Assembly: GCA_964019695.1 (NCBI GenBank)
Contig: OZ026515.1
Coordinates: forward strand, 42,461,994 to 42,525,993
DNA from: Loripinus fragilis
Taxonomy: Eukaryota > Mollusca > Bivalvia > Lucinida > Lucinidae
Length of the DNA stretch: 64,000 nucleotides
Direction of reading: 5' to 3'
Below, one piece after another: positions 45,673 through 57,531 of the stretch (positions are counted from its first letter, which is position 1; the number at the start of each line of letters is the position of its first letter). Both the position numbers and the translations under genes were made by a program. The notes beneath the pieces were generated by a model. The model was not told the DNA's origin, searched no databases, and saw nothing but the letters and a program-made list of their open reading frames with translations.

Positions 45673-45786
45673 TTGGGGTGTGTGGAGATGGTTATTTAGA
45701 ATTACCTGGATTGTCATGCTCTACTGTCAATGGGTGTCCTGGTACTTGCAAAGACAACAATAATGGTGGACAAGTCTGCTGTATAG
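45673..45786 (+). CDS. Exon 2: first six-cysteine module
   Basis: 114 nt, phase 1 to phase 1, preceded by ...ATTGACAG and followed by GTATGT. It encodes residues 53-90 with cysteines at 56, 68, 74, 78, 88 and 89, spaced C-x11-C-x5-C-x3-C-x9-CC. Glycines lie next to the first and third cysteines, and an Asn-rich loop (80-83) precedes the Cys-Cys pair. This spacing resembles lustrin-type or EB-type cysteine-rich repeats (family knowledge); I do not see a full WAP signature. The exon sits between a P7 element (45390-45600) and a P6 element (45815-46010), so it is a small unique island in repeats. The first codon is split across intron 1 and gives Val. Confidence 0.72.
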
Positions 45787-45814
45787 GTATGTATTAGAGA
45801 ATGATTTGAGCCTT

Positions 45815-46010
45815 GTAGCATAGGTCCAGTTAAGCAAAGTTTTCCAGCGTAAAATTGCCATTATTTCCTTATCCATCGATTTAAACATGTGTTTTGGGTG
45901 CTCAAAAGAACCGTCTCATTGAGACGGTTCTTTTGAGTACCCACAACATATGTTTTGGTTGAGAAATAAGAAAAATAATTTTCAGTTAAGCACTCTTATC
46001 TGGGGGCCTG
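45815..46010. repeat. P6 hairpin element just downstream of exon 2
   Basis: A near-perfect hairpin 'ctcaaaagaaccgtctcatt' / 'gagacggttcttttgag', with inverted 'aaaacatatg'-type flanks, and outer 'aaaattgccattatttcctt'. Confidence 0.8.
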
Positions 46011-46317
46011 TTGTAGTGAGGAAACCTGACTTTGTTGCATGCAAACAACAAAAGTACAGCCCCTTTGATCAGCGCCTTTGTTATTCTTGCCACATGCAGA
46101 ATTTCAAAATTCAAATAGTCTCTATAGCTGGGCAATTTGATTTGAGCATTACCTCTTTGCAAATCCAGAATACAAGTTTTCTTGCCATGATGCCCATTTT
46201 ATATACCGGTACTGGATAGCCTATAAATAGAATCCATCAAACTGAGCTTTTCATTAATATTATCTTGATTTGCATACATTACCTTATTAGACCTAATAAA
46301 TGTGATGTGCATATTAC

Positions 46318-46412
46318 TTTCAAACTTGTATACCCTCTTTGAAAACAGTGAAGATCCAGATCAACTGGCTTCTGATGAATTCAACTGATCAGGATCAATA
46401 CTGTTTGTTTGA
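46318..46412. repeat. Short shared-core hairpin
   Basis: 'aaacagtgaagatccagatc' pairs with 'gatcaggatcaatactgttt'; the ends do not match a family. Confidence 0.5.
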
Positions 46413-46547
46413 ACTCATATCAATAACAAAATGATACCAGGTCCTGTGGATTGACTCGAAATTAGAAAATCATAATGTGTTAGCAACTCATTTTAGAGTA
46501 TTCAATGTGCATTTCTAGCGGCATATGCCTTTGATACATTAATATTT

Positions 46548-49500
46548 TACCCCGGCATCCAATTTAGGTTACCTTGCACCCCCCCAGGACAATTTTTCAT
46601 GGGTGCCAAATTGTTCATTGGGACCCCCTGGATGGGAAACGAAGGTGTCCTCAAAAAAATTTTGGTTTGGGCTATGTGAAATTGCATGGTTTCTATGCCA
46701 ACCCATAGCGAATTTGAGAAGGGGGGTCTGCCTATAAAATTACTCATATCTCAGCTGTTACTTATCCTAGACTACTAAACTTAATACCAAATTAAAGCTT
46801 AGACATATGCCTAATATCCCCTTGTTGCATATGGAAATTATCTAATTTGCATATTCATAAATATTTATGAAAACATTAAAAATGTGTTTCACGAATGGGG
46901 GTATACGTACAAGATCAATAATATCTCAGCTGCTTTTAGTTGTAGAGTACTAAAATTTGTACTAAAATAAAGCTAAGACATAGGCCTTTCATTCCATGGT
47001 CAAATATGCAACGTACCTTATTTGCATAATTTGCATATTCATGAATATTAATAAAAACGCCAAAAAATAAGGGAAAATAATTACAAATATAAATAGGCTG
47101 ATTTCATCCCAATATTGTCATTGTTGCATGTTTTAATATAATCAATGTTACAATTTGACAGGTCCAATCATCCAGTGGTCCTATATGAATATTATCTCAT
47201 TTGAATATTCATGAAAATGCCTGAAAACTTAAAAAAATGAGGGAAAATCACGTAAAAACTATAAGCCTAGGGGAGGGGTTAAGGTACGATATATCCTGCA
47301 CTCCTAGAGCCTTTTAAATTCATGCCAAATTGTTCAGTGGGACAATCAGAATGTGAAATGAAGTTCTCCTCACAAGAAATTAGGTATGGGCTACGTAAAA
47401 ATGCATGGTTTCCATGGCAACCGCTTATATGATTCTCGAGATTGGGGGGTAGGCCTACAAATTCAATCATATCTAGGGTTCTACTTATCCTAGAGCACTA
47501 AAATTGGTGTCAAATTAAAGCTTAGACACATGTTTTTCTTCTTGTGGTCAGATTTGTAAATCATCTTATTTGCATATTTATGAATTTTAATGAAAACCTA
47601 CAAAAATGAAGTAAAATCATAAAAAAACAACATAAATGAACATATTTCAGCACAAAAACATCATCAAACCACCATTGTTGCCAGTTTCTATATCCTCAGT
47701 GATTCAATTTGATAAGTTCTTTCATCCAGTGGTCCTATATGAAAATTATCTCATTTGCATATTCATGAGTATTAATGAAAAGTTTTGTAATTAAAGACAA
47801 AATCTTAGAAAAATTAAGGGATGTACATATAAAATGACAAATATTTCACCTACCATGTGTTCCAGTGTATCAAACCTAGTGCCAATTTAATGCTTAGACA
47901 TCGTACTTTTACCGTAAGGTATAATATGAAAAATATTTATCATGAATATTCGTGATTTTTAATGTAAACAGAAGAAATGAAAGAAAAATTGTGGCAAAAA
48001 TCAAGGGGGTGCATTTCCAAAATTATTCATATCTCAGTAGTTAAGTGCCCAATAGTGCCAAACCTGATTTTATGTCAATGCATAGACACAACTTGTTTAC
48101 CAAAATGATCCAATTCATAACACATCAAATTTAAATTCTCATGAATATTGATGAAAACATGAGAGATTAAGAGAAAATACAGGAAAATTAAGGGGGTATA
48201 GCTACAAAGTGATTCATATATTGGCTTCCAATTGCCCAATAGTAATAAGTATGGTACCATATCAAACAGCAAAATCCTAAGTAAAATTTAGTAAAAGAAA
48301 AAAGTATAAAATTTATAACAGCTGAGATATGAGTAATTTTGAAACTACACTGCTATCAATTTGTATACATTTTTTACTTGTATTTTTAAAGTTTTTTTTA
48401 TTAATATTGATATTAAACAAAATAGTTAAATCTTATATCTTCCCACTAGGTAAATCTGCTATGCATAGACTTAAATTAAGTATATTGTTTGCTACTCTAG
48501 GCCAATTAGCAGCTAAGATGTTGGTTATTTTGTAGGTATACCCCATTCATTTTCGGCGATTTTTCTCTTTATTCTAATGTTTATATTAATTTTCATGAAT
48601 ATGTAAATGCGACAACTGGCAAATATAACCATTGAGATAAAGGGCTGTATCATAGCAATAAGTTGGCACCTTGTTTGCTACGTAAGGGCCATAAGCTGCT
48701 GAGATATGAGTAATTTTGTAGGTATATCCCCTTCATTTTCAAATATTATTCTCAAAATGCTCATAGTTTCATCAATATTCATGAATATTATAATATGACC
48801 GTTTTAAAATTTGATAATTTGTTAAACATACTATTGTCTTAGCATTAGTTTAAAACCAATTTTGGTACTCTAGGGCACTTAGCAATTGAGATATTATTAG
48901 ATTTGTAAGTGCACCCCCTTGATTTTTCCGCGATTTTTCATTTGTTTCTTCTGTTTTAATTAAAATTCATAATTATTTATGATAACTATTTTTCAAAGCT
49001 GAACTTAAGGTAAAAGTACTATGTCTAAGCATTGATTTGGCACCAAGTTTGATACACTCGGACGCATAGCTGCTGAGATATTGGTAATTTTATACATACA
49101 CCCCCTAATTTTTCTGAGATTTTATCTCTCATATCTAAAGTTTTCATTAATATTCATGAATATAGATATTAGATAATTTGCATATCTAACTACCAAATAA
49201 AACTACTATGTCCAGGGATTAGTTTGATACCATGTTTAGTAATCTAGGATGAGATGTTGTTAAGATATGAGTATTTTTTGTATGTATACCCCCAATCTTT
49301 ACAGTCGGCATAATGGGTTGCCATGGAAACCATGAAATTTCAAAAACCCAAATAACATTTATTTTTGAGGACAATTTTTTTTACATTTAAGTGGTCCTAT
49401 TGGACAAATTTATGCCCATAATAAAATGTCTGATGTTTTCAATTTAGGTCTGATTACCCCTGTTGCATACTATAGTTTACCCATGCTTTTTTCCATCATT

Positions 49501-51098
49501 TTAAGATTTCATTAATATTCATGAATATACAAATGAGATAATTTTCATATAGGACCATGAGATAATTTTCATATAGGACCACTGGATGAAAGAACTTATC
49601 AAATTGAATCACTGAGGATATAAAAACTGGCAACAATGGTGGTTTGATGATGTTTTTGTGCTGAAATATGTTCATTTATGGTTTTTTTTTTATGATTTTA
49701 CTTCATTTTTGTAGGTTTTCATTAATATTCATAAATATGCAAATTAGATGATTTACAAATCTGACCACAAGAAGAAAGACATGTGTCTAAACTTTAATTT
49801 GACACCAATTTTAGTGCTCTAGGATAAGTAGAACCCTAGATATGATTGAATTTGTAGGCCTACCCCCCAATCTCGAGAATCATATAAGCGGTTGCCATGG
49901 AAACCATGCATTTTTACGTAGCCCATACCTAATTTCTTGTGAGGAGAACTTCATTTCACATTCTGATTGTCCCACTGAACAATTTGGCATGAATTTAAAA
50001 GGCCCTAGGAGTGCAGGATATATCGTACCTTAACCCCTCCCCTAGGCTTATAGTTTTTACGTGATTTTCCCTCATTTTTTTAAGTTTTCAGGCATTTTCA
50101 TGAATATTCAAATGAGATAATATTCATATAGGACCACTGGATGATTGGACCTGTCAAATTGTAACATTGATTATATTAAAACATGCAACAATGACAATAT
50201 TGGGATGATTTGGTTGGTTTTGTTGCTTTACGTCCCAAGTCAACAGCTATGGTCATTGCGGGACGGTCAGTTCACCTAACCACACTTTTTCCTGGGCAGG
50301 CTTGAGCAAGCGGTTAACCAGTAATTCGTGCACATACTTTCGCTTGTAACTGACAACAACCCTTCTTGAATGACTCAGCGGAAGGGAGGAGAATGACCGT
50401 AGAAATCATTTCATGATCAATCTCCACGAAAGTATGGGACCGGACCGGGATCGAACTCGCGACCCCTGGATCTGCAGTCAGACACGCATCTGTAGCCAGA
50501 CACATTACCGACTGCGCTACGCGGCCCGGCAATATTGGGATGAAATCAGCCTATTTATATTTGTAATGATTTTCCCTTATTTTTAGCGTTTTTATTAATA
50601 TTCATGAATATGCAAATTACGCAAATAAGGTACGTTGCATATTTGACCATGGAATGAAAGGCCTATGTCTTAGCTTTATTTTAGTACAAATTTCAGTACT
50701 CTACAACTAAAAGCAGCTGAGATATTATTGATCTTGTACGTATACCCCCATTCGTGAAACACATTTTTAATGTTTTCATAAATATTTATAAATATGCAAA
50801 TTAGATAATTTCCATATGCAACAAGGGGATATTAGGCATATGTCTAAGCTTTAATTTGGTATTAAGTTTAGTAGTCTAGGATAAGTAACAGCTGAGATAT
50901 GAGTAATTTTATAGGCAGACCCCCCTTCTCAAATTCGCTATGGGTTGGCATAGAAACCATGCAATTTCACATAGCCCAAACCAAAATTTTTTTGAGGACA
51001 CCTTCGTTTCCCATCCAGGGGGTCCCAATGAACAATTTGGCACCCATGAAAAATTGTCCTGGGGGGGTGCAAGGTAACCTAAATTGGATGCCGGGGTA
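46548..51098. mobile_element. 4.55-kb palindrome in intron 2
   Basis: The outer arms (46548 to ~47775 and ~49520 to 51098, the latter including a 335-bp SINE insertion) are near-identical reverse complements. Termini are 'taccccggcatccaattt' / 'aaattggatgccggggta'. Over the stretch compared by eye (47246-47394 against 49914-50070) I see about one difference. The centre (47775-49520) is made of diverged ~150-270-bp units with 'gctgagatatgagtaattt' and 'attaatattcatgaatatgc', minus-oriented left of ~48,290 and plus-oriented to the right. No transposase is seen. Identical short open frames in the two arms are consequences of the palindrome. Confidence 0.9.
50209..50530 (-). mobile_element. SINE-B inserted in the right arm of the palindrome
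   Basis: A complete SINE-B in reverse, tail first ('ttgctttacgtcccaagtca') and head last ('gcgctacgcggcccgg'). The 13-mer aatattgggatga lies on both sides (50196-50208 and 50531-50543). The left arm shows the empty site at 47110 ('catcccaatattgtcattg'). Confidence 0.95.
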
Positions 51099-51302
51099 TT
51101 TTATGTTGGTGCCGTCTGCTAATAACAATTTTGCAAGCAATTTCAACCCTATCAGGCGTGACCAAACATCGGGCCTGATCTGGATCCAAACTGATTGGCA
51201 CTCTGATGGTGTCTTGAAAATAGTTTTTGGAAATATAAATTTAGAAGAAAAACATCAGATGATGTCACAAAATTATGAAAAGTTATTTGACATTCTATGA
51301 AT
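51099..51302 (+). repeat. P1 element interrupted at its left end by the palindrome
   Basis: 'gttggtgccgtctgctaata', 'gcctgatctggatccaaact', 'attggcactctgatggtg'. The P1 start is missing, replaced by the palindrome's edge. Confidence 0.6.
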
Positions 51303-51438
51303 TAAATGAGTGAGCCATCATAGTGCCCACTATGGAAAATTGTGCATTTTTAAATTAATAAGTTGAGATGGTATAACCATTATCTTTTTTCATACTGTAG
51401 GGTAACCTTGCATCCTTTTTTGTTGTCTAATGATTTTT

Positions 51439-52617
51439 TAGCTCACCTGAGCTGAAGGTTCATGGGTGAGCTAATAGTATACCATTGACTCCGGTGTCCG
51501 TCTGGCATTCGTCCATCCGTCCGTCTGTCAACAGTTTCAAACATCTCCTCTGAAACCCCTTGGCCAATTAAACTCAAATTTCATATAGAGACTCCTTAGG
51601 ATGTGGGAACGAAAGTTTATTCAAATGGTTCTGGTCACATGACCAAGATGGCCACCATGCCCATATATGGTAAAAAAGCTTTAAAAACCTTCTCCAGAAC
51701 TAGAGGGCCAATGACCTTGGGACTTGGTATGTAACATTTGGGATGTGGGGGCCTACCAAGTTTGTAGGATGATGATCCTAGGTTGACCTAGACCAACTTA
51801 ACACCAAGGTCAAATTTGCTTCCTAATACATTTAAATTGGATTTTATTTGAAAAGTTGATTTTTTGAATACTGTTGAAACCAAGGTAATTATTCTCACTT
51901 GATATGTTAAGAAACAATGGCTATAAATAAGTTCCAAAGGTCAAGGTTGACCTTTCAGCCATGGCAGCTCATATTGGAGTCCCATAAAAATATTGAAACA
52001 TGGTTTTCTCAGAAACACTTGGCCAATTGAACTTGAATTTCAAATGGAGACTCCTTAAGTTGAGGAGAGTAAATTTATAACAAATGTTAATGGTCACATG
52101 ACATGGTCACATGGCACCATCAGAGTGCCCATATACGGTAAAAACTTTTAGATATTTTCTCCTGTGGAACCAAAAGGCAAAAGGCCTTGGGACTTGGTAT
52201 ATTGCATTGGGATTGGGTATGTGGGCCCTACCAGGTTTGCACAAATTATTAAATTGAGTTGACCTTGACCTTTTTTTCGCAAGGCCAAATTTGATTCCTA
52301 ATGCATTTATATTGGAAAAAATCTTGAAATGTTCCTTTTTTATATAACTGTTTAAGGGGAAATCATAATACTTGCGAGAAATGTTAAATCTAATGATACA
52401 CTGCCAAAGGTCAAGCTGAACTCAAATTTCATAAAGAGTATTAAGTAGATAAAACAATATAAATATATTTGTTTTAGGTCACTTGACCGAAATGGCCATC
52501 ATGCCCATATATGATAAAACAAAACAGGTTTAAATTATAAGCTTAAGTTGACCTTGACCTGTTTGAACATTATTAAGGAGAATAGGTGAGCGCTTCAGGA
52601 CCTCCAGGTCCTCTAGT
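51439..52617 (+). mobile_element. T1 element, copy 2
   Basis: Both ends match copy 1 (start 'tagctcacctgagctgaagg', end 'ggtgagcgcttcaggacc' and 'aggtcctctagt'). It has the CCGTCC-rich patch and the 'gaccaagatggccaccatg', 'ggtatgtaacatttggg' and 'aggttgacctagacc' segments in the same order. No coding region. Confidence 0.75.
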
Positions 52618-52772
52618 TTCAAAATCTACTTTTTCCAAAAATTCTTTCAGGAATACCATCAGAGTGTCAAACAGTTTGGATCCAGATCTGGCCCGACAAA
52701 ATGTCGGGCCTGATCTGGGTCCAAATTGTTTGCAAAGGTTATCAACAGACATCACTAGTTGGTAAAGAGTTC
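52618..52772 (-). repeat. P1 element, reverse orientation, directly abutting T1
   Basis: 'aaaattctttcaggaatacc', 'agagtgtcaaacagtttgga', core 'cccgacaaaatgtcgggcc', 'ttgcaaaggttatcaacag', end 'ggtaaagagtt'. Confidence 0.75.
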
Positions 52773-52872
52773 CGGCCAGTGGTATGCGTGAGCCTGTGCT
52801 GACCATCTGCTATATGATGACAGTGTAAATGCAACAAATCTGCAAGCTTAATCAATGTTACCATTAAATGAT

Positions 52873-53203
52873 ACCGGGCCGCGTAGCGCAGTCGGTAACG
52901 TGTCTGGTTACAGATGCGTAGCTGACTGCAGATCCAGGGGTCGCGAGTTCGATCCCGGCCTGGTCCCATACTTTCGTGGAGATTGATCATGAAATAATTT
53001 CTACGGTCATTCTCCTCTCTTCCGCTGAATGAATCATTCATGAAGGGTTGTTGTCAGTTACAAGCGAAAGTATGTGCACGATTACTGGTTAACTGCTTGT
53101 TCAAGCTTGCCCAGGAAAAAAGTGTGGTTAGGTGAACTGACCGTCCCGCAATGACCATAGCTGTTGACTTGGGACGTAAAGCAACAAAACAAACAAAACA
53201 AAA
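52873..53203 (+). mobile_element. SINE-B copy with 12-bp target duplication
   Basis: Full-length: head 'accgggccgcgtagcgcag', B box 'cgcgagttcgatcccggcc', tail ending in an AACAAACAAAACAAAA run. 'accattaaatga' lies at 52860-52871 and again at 53204-53215. Confidence 0.93.
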
Positions 53204-53439
53204 ACCATTAAATGAAAGTACTTCTATTCTGAGTTTACGGGGAAATCAGAAGTACATAGTGTAAACAACCCTTTAAAATTCTTAGAGTATTTTGTGTTTA
53301 TTAGTGCATTAGAGCTGACTATGATACAACACATTGTAGAATTTCATAGGTCAAAAAACTTTTTTTTGTATGCTTACATATTTTTCATTTTGTGAGAAAA
53401 GGAATTACGCATGGCACTAAAGGTGGATATCATATTAGC

Positions 53440-54006
53440 CGCGACATGAGATTTCCAACCGGGCTGCGTAGCGCAGTCGGTAACGTGTCTGGTAACAGAT
53501 GCGAGTCTGACTGCAGATCCAGGGGTCGCGAGTTCGATCCCGGCCCGGTCCCATACTTTCGTGGAGATTGATCATGAAATAATTTCTACGGTCATTCTCA
53601 TCCCTTCAGCTGAATCATTCAAGAAGGGTTGTTGTCAGTTACAAGCGAAAGTATGTGCACGAAGTACTGGTTAACTGCTTGTTCAAGCTTGCCCAGGAAA
53701 AAGTATGGTTAAGTGAACTGACCGTCCCGCCATGACCATAGCTGTTGACTTGGGACGTAAAGCAACCAAACAAACAAACAAAATGAGAGTTCCAACAATG
53801 TGGTATGTGCGACCAGCAAAGCCTCAGATCAGCCTTCACATCTGCGCAGTCTGATCAGAGCCTTTGCTAGTCTCTTGAATATTCTATGAGTGTTAAGCTA
53901 CTGACTGACCATTTGGAGTTTCTAAGCTTAAAAGGAGGCTACACAGGCTCGTCTGAGTCTACACTTGTCAAAATGCCACATTGTTGAAAATCACATGTCG
54001 CAGCTC
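53440..54006 (+). repeat. P4 palindromic element split by SINE-B
   Basis: The start 'gcgacatgagatttccaac' is cut at 53457; the remainder resumes at 53786 with 'gagttccaacaatgtggtat', core 'cctcagatcagccttcacat' / 'gcgcagtctgatcagagcc', and end 'ttgaaaatcacatgtcgc'. Confidence 0.8.
53458..53785 (+). mobile_element. SINE-B copy inside P4
   Basis: Head 'ccgggctgcgtagcgcagtc', B box 'gcgagttcgatcccggccc', tail of AACCAAACAAACAAACAAA. Target duplication 'atgagatttccaac' / 'atgagagttccaac' has one mismatch. Confidence 0.92.
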
Positions 54007-54078
54007 AATTATAGGAATATCAAACCAGTTCATTATTGGCAATGGTTATCTGCAGTTGAAAACACTATCAAAGCAGTA

Positions 54079-55160
54079 TACAGTCTACTCTCGATACGTC
54101 GAATTTCAAGGGACTGAGCAAAATGTGTTATCAGTAGTTCGAGGTAACCATATCATGACTTATAGCCACAATTTTGGGGCAAAAAAACTCCCGTTCAACT
54201 CGTCCATTAATAGATCGTTATTGGTAGCTATTACATTAATGAACTGTGGGATGAATTGGTCCAAGAATCAATTGACATTGAGAATTGAAATAAAAAACCA
54301 AGAATAAAAATGGGAAAATAGAATCGTTTTTCAGGTACCACTGCAGTCCCGACATTATGGCCATTTTATCACTTACTAAGGCAAAATAAAATAGAGCATT
54401 TTCAGTTCTAAGTAAGTATCGGCGACTGGTCCCGCGGTTGCAGGTTTTACCCTTACCTACGTCGTCATATGTTTAAGCCCAAACAGACAATGTACATGCA
54501 TGTTTTAATTTTCGTCAGCTGTTGGCATGACATGACCAATGTTCCAAAATAGCCTTACACGGACAACTGTCCAGTGTCTGAAATAAAACGATGCATCTGT
54601 TTTCAAAAATAAAAAAAATGGCCCGAGAAACAATTTAATTATACTTTAGCCTTATTTAAAATGAGCAGTCATCGGACAGGCTTAATACTCAATAGATTGC
54701 TCAAATATGACACATTAACTCAAACCGTCACATGTACCCGCTTTGAAGGTGTACACATAGATCAATAGAATTCGCCGACCGCGGTCGATTATGTAACACA
54801 CTAATTTTACAACACGTGGACCAAGTGATCAAACAATTGATGGTTTTTAAATTAAATGGGGATAATTAACATTCAAAAGGTTGGATTAATTGGAGACGCA
54901 TTCAGATAAAAAGGTAAGTTAATGACTGTCTTTTTCTTTTGAAATGATATCGAGTTAGGCGTTGTAAAATACACTAAAATTGATCAGCAGGACCATTTTT
55001 TTGTAACGAGTTATCAGTTTTATTGACTTAGCCGTTGTCGAGATAAACATTGTAGAATTGCAATAATATATAGGGGAAAATACAAGGACTGGGCCATAGA
55101 GTCGAGATAAGTGATAGTATTGAGTTATGCATAGTTGAGTTAACGAGAGTCGACTGTATA
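54079..55160. mobile_element. T4: pogo/Tigger-like non-autonomous element of ~1.1 kb
   Basis: Ends 'tacagtctactctcgatacg' and 'taacgagagtcgactgtat' are inverted. This 'CAGTCGACTCTCG' style is typical of pogo/Tigger termini (family knowledge). Both ends have extra related motifs ('agttcgaggtaacc', 'tgtcgagataaac'). No transposase domain seen inside. Confidence 0.6.
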
Positions 55161-56498
55161 CTGAACCCCACTTCCAATGCAAAATCGGATTAATTTTGTT
55201 TATATTTTAGATATAACTTTGTGTGCACTCAAGTGTTAAAAACTTGCCTGGGTTGCACATGCAGCATAAAAATTGGAGATTTGAACACATATACATGTCC
55301 CAGTGTTCATTGAAGCATGAAAAATGGCTAATTGATTAGTATGTAAAGGTAGGGCATTACAGGGATAAATTCAACAAGACCATGTTCTGGAGTTAAATTT
55401 ATACTAAAAAAATATATTTTGCGTTGGAAGTGTGGGTCAGTATATATAACTGTCTTGGTGCATAGATCTATAGATGCATTGTTACAGATCTACTTATGAA
55501 GTTGAATATGGTATGGTACGCCTGTATAGTCTATTTCCTGAGGGGATTTAGACGACCTGATGCTTAATAGCACAAGACCAAGTGCAATAGTGCATCAGGT
55601 TTTCTACATCACCGAGGAATAATAGTTTGACTATACTACAAACACTAACAGGCATGAAACATTGGCGTAGCGCCCATTACGCAGTATACACATGTGCATA
55701 ATAAAAATAGTAACACTCAAGGGAGCTCACCTAATGTGGCAAAAGTGATTTTCCATACCTTAAGGAACTGCTCTTAAAGGAAAGAATTCGCTTTCTCTGG
55801 GAGCAAATTCTTTCCTTTAAGAGAAGTTCCCATTTTCTAAAGGGATGTAATTGTAAAGAATCATTGCTTGATATAGTAGTCTCACTTTGATGTGCGTAAT
55901 TTTTTTTCAGCGTTCTGGCTACGCCATTGTGAATTAACTGTTTTATGACCTAACCCATTTAATAATGTTAAACTGCAGTGCCACTTAAATGGAGATATGC
56001 TGTAGATGATGTGGTTTAGTTGTAAAACAGAACATTTAGCCTTATCTTCTCAATTTTGGTCTCAGAGTGTTCCGTTTGTTCTAACTAAGAACGAGTACCA
56101 CACTTTATGTTTGCGACCGAATAGCAAGGTGTGAAACCAGGCCCTTGCACTTCAAATTTTTGTGACAGAGTATTTGTCTTATATTTATAAAAATTTTTAC
56201 AACAATTATGGTCTAATTAAATCTGGACAAAAAATCCACTTGTATATGATGTTGCAGAGTTAGATGGGTAAAAAACTAATCAAAACAAATAGAAAATGCA
56301 ATTTACTTCCACTTTGTGAGAAATCTTTGTTATTTAACACCATTTTTCCCTGCGGTGTATCTCTATCAAAACAAAACCATGTGATTTCCTACCCTGAGGA
56401 TGTTAAGTAATATTTGTGAATGTGGTAAAAAAATATGAAAAATACTGACTCAAGTAAAAGGGTTTAATTCTAATGTGTGCATTTTATGTTTTTTGTAG
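55161..56498. other. End of intron 2, no further exon recognised; one hairpin
   Basis: A strong hairpin at about 55745-55845 ('ttaaaggaaagaattcgc' / 'gcaaattctttcctttaa'). Similar half-sites lie at 20305 and 63290. Nothing else was recognised before the exon 3 acceptor. Confidence 0.5.
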
Positions 56499-56636
56499 AG
56501 CAAGGTTCTTTGCAAAATCCATGCCAGAATGGGATGCCAGAGTTTAAACCTGATGGATGCGATTCAAGTAACTGTGAAGGAATATGTGATTCAGTGTCAT
56601 TGATGACGTTTACTTTTGGAGTTTGTTGTTATCCAG
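56499..56636 (+). CDS. Exon 3: second six-cysteine module
   Basis: 138 nt, phase 1 to phase 1, with acceptor TTTTTTGTAG and donor GTAACT. It encodes residues 91-136 with cysteines at 99, 111, 116, 120, 133 and 134 (C-x11-C-x4-C-x3-C-x12-CC). The spacing of the first four cysteines nearly repeats exon 2, so exons 2 and 3 look like diverged duplicates. The loop before the Cys-Cys pair is longer and hydrophobic (LMTFTFGV). The open frame continues past the donor into intron 3 to a stop near 56710; that read-through adds no cysteine module and is taken as intronic. Confidence 0.75.
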
Positions 56637-56867
56637 GTAACTTGTCCTTAAGATTTGGACTATTTTTCTCCCTGTTTTGGCTTTCCTCAATCTTTTATTT
56701 CCGGTTTTGACAGTCAATGAGTAGTTTGCTTTCTGCTTTGATTTTACACCCTGTTTTGACATTCATTGAGTATATATGGCAATGAGTATGTTACACCCCG
56801 TTTTGACACTCATTGAGTACATGAATTTTACTCCTTGTTTTTATCTGTTAAAGCCTAGCGTCCTTTT

Positions 56868-56965
56868 TGTGGGACATAGACAAACAGCACAGACCCAGAT
56901 CAGATGCCACAGAATGTGGCATCTGATCAGGGTCTACACTGTTTGCTAATAGAATGTTCTTATAA
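56868..56965. repeat. Shared-core hairpin in intron 3
   Basis: 'gacccagatcagatgccaca' pairs with 'tgtggcatctgatcagggtc', with outer 'caaacagcacag' / 'acactgtttg'. Confidence 0.7.
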
Positions 56966-57164
56966 AATTTGAGTTAAAATGAAAAAATACCACACAACAC
57001 TTAAAATGGAAATGGACTGGTTCAATTGATGGGTGTAGAAAATTCCATTAGGGGACTTGATAACTGGTCATGATGCCATATGTTTTTACTGCTTTCAAAC
57101 TTTGATCTGGTCAGATCCTGGTCCATTGATACTGTAAATATATGAATATATTGAAATAAGATAT

Positions 57165-57325
57165 GTTTAACTCTTTGCCTACTGGTTTCATCTGCTGATA
57201 ACCTTCCCAGTCTGTTTGACACTCTAATTGTATTCCTGAAATAGTTTTTGAAAAAGTTAATTTTGAAAAAGTCAGCTGTCAGCAAAAAAAGCATGCTAAA
57301 AGTACCCAGTAGGCAAAGAGTTAAA
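57165..57325 (+). repeat. P1 element in intron 3, core deleted
   Basis: 'ttaactctttgcctactgg', 'gtttgacactctaattgtat', 'gtacccagtaggcaaagagt'. The hairpin core is missing. Confidence 0.65.
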
Positions 57326-57412
57326 GTGAAGTTTGAGGGGACTTATTACCATAATGCCCTGCATTTTTGGTGCCTTAAATTATTTATGATGTCTCTTTTT
57401 TACCCATTTTAG

Positions 57413-57523
57413 AAGTAGCAACCAGCAGACTTTTTCAATGTCCTCCTGGTTCTCCAACCTGTAGTGTGGACTCTGATTGTGGAGAAGGCGTCCTCTGTAA
57501 TGATGGAAAATGTTGTCCACGAG
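57413..57523 (+). CDS. Exon 4: third module, WAP/EB-like
   Basis: 111 nt, phase 1 to phase 1, with acceptor CCCATTTTAG and donor GTAAGT. It encodes residues 137-173 with cysteines at 146, 153, 159, 165, 170 and 171 (C-x6-C-x5-C-x5-C-x4-CC). The segment CSVDSDC...CNDGKCC recalls the C-x2-D-x-D-C...K-C-C part of WAP four-disulfide cores, but the module has six cysteines rather than eight, and an extra Cys lies between the DxDC and KCC parts. EB-type modules are an equally good comparison. Intron 3 is the shortest (776 nt) and intron 4 is 2,971 nt. Confidence 0.77.
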
Positions 57524-57531
57524 GTAAGTGA

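Noticed and set aside
46548..46747. Open frame repeated in both palindrome arms (46547-46747 minus and 50899-51300 plus; also 47279 and 49842)
   Set aside because: Identity follows from the palindrome itself; no domain, start context or exon structure.
54000..54307. 108-codon plus-strand frame
   Set aside because: It lies across the left end of the T4 element; no domain recognised.
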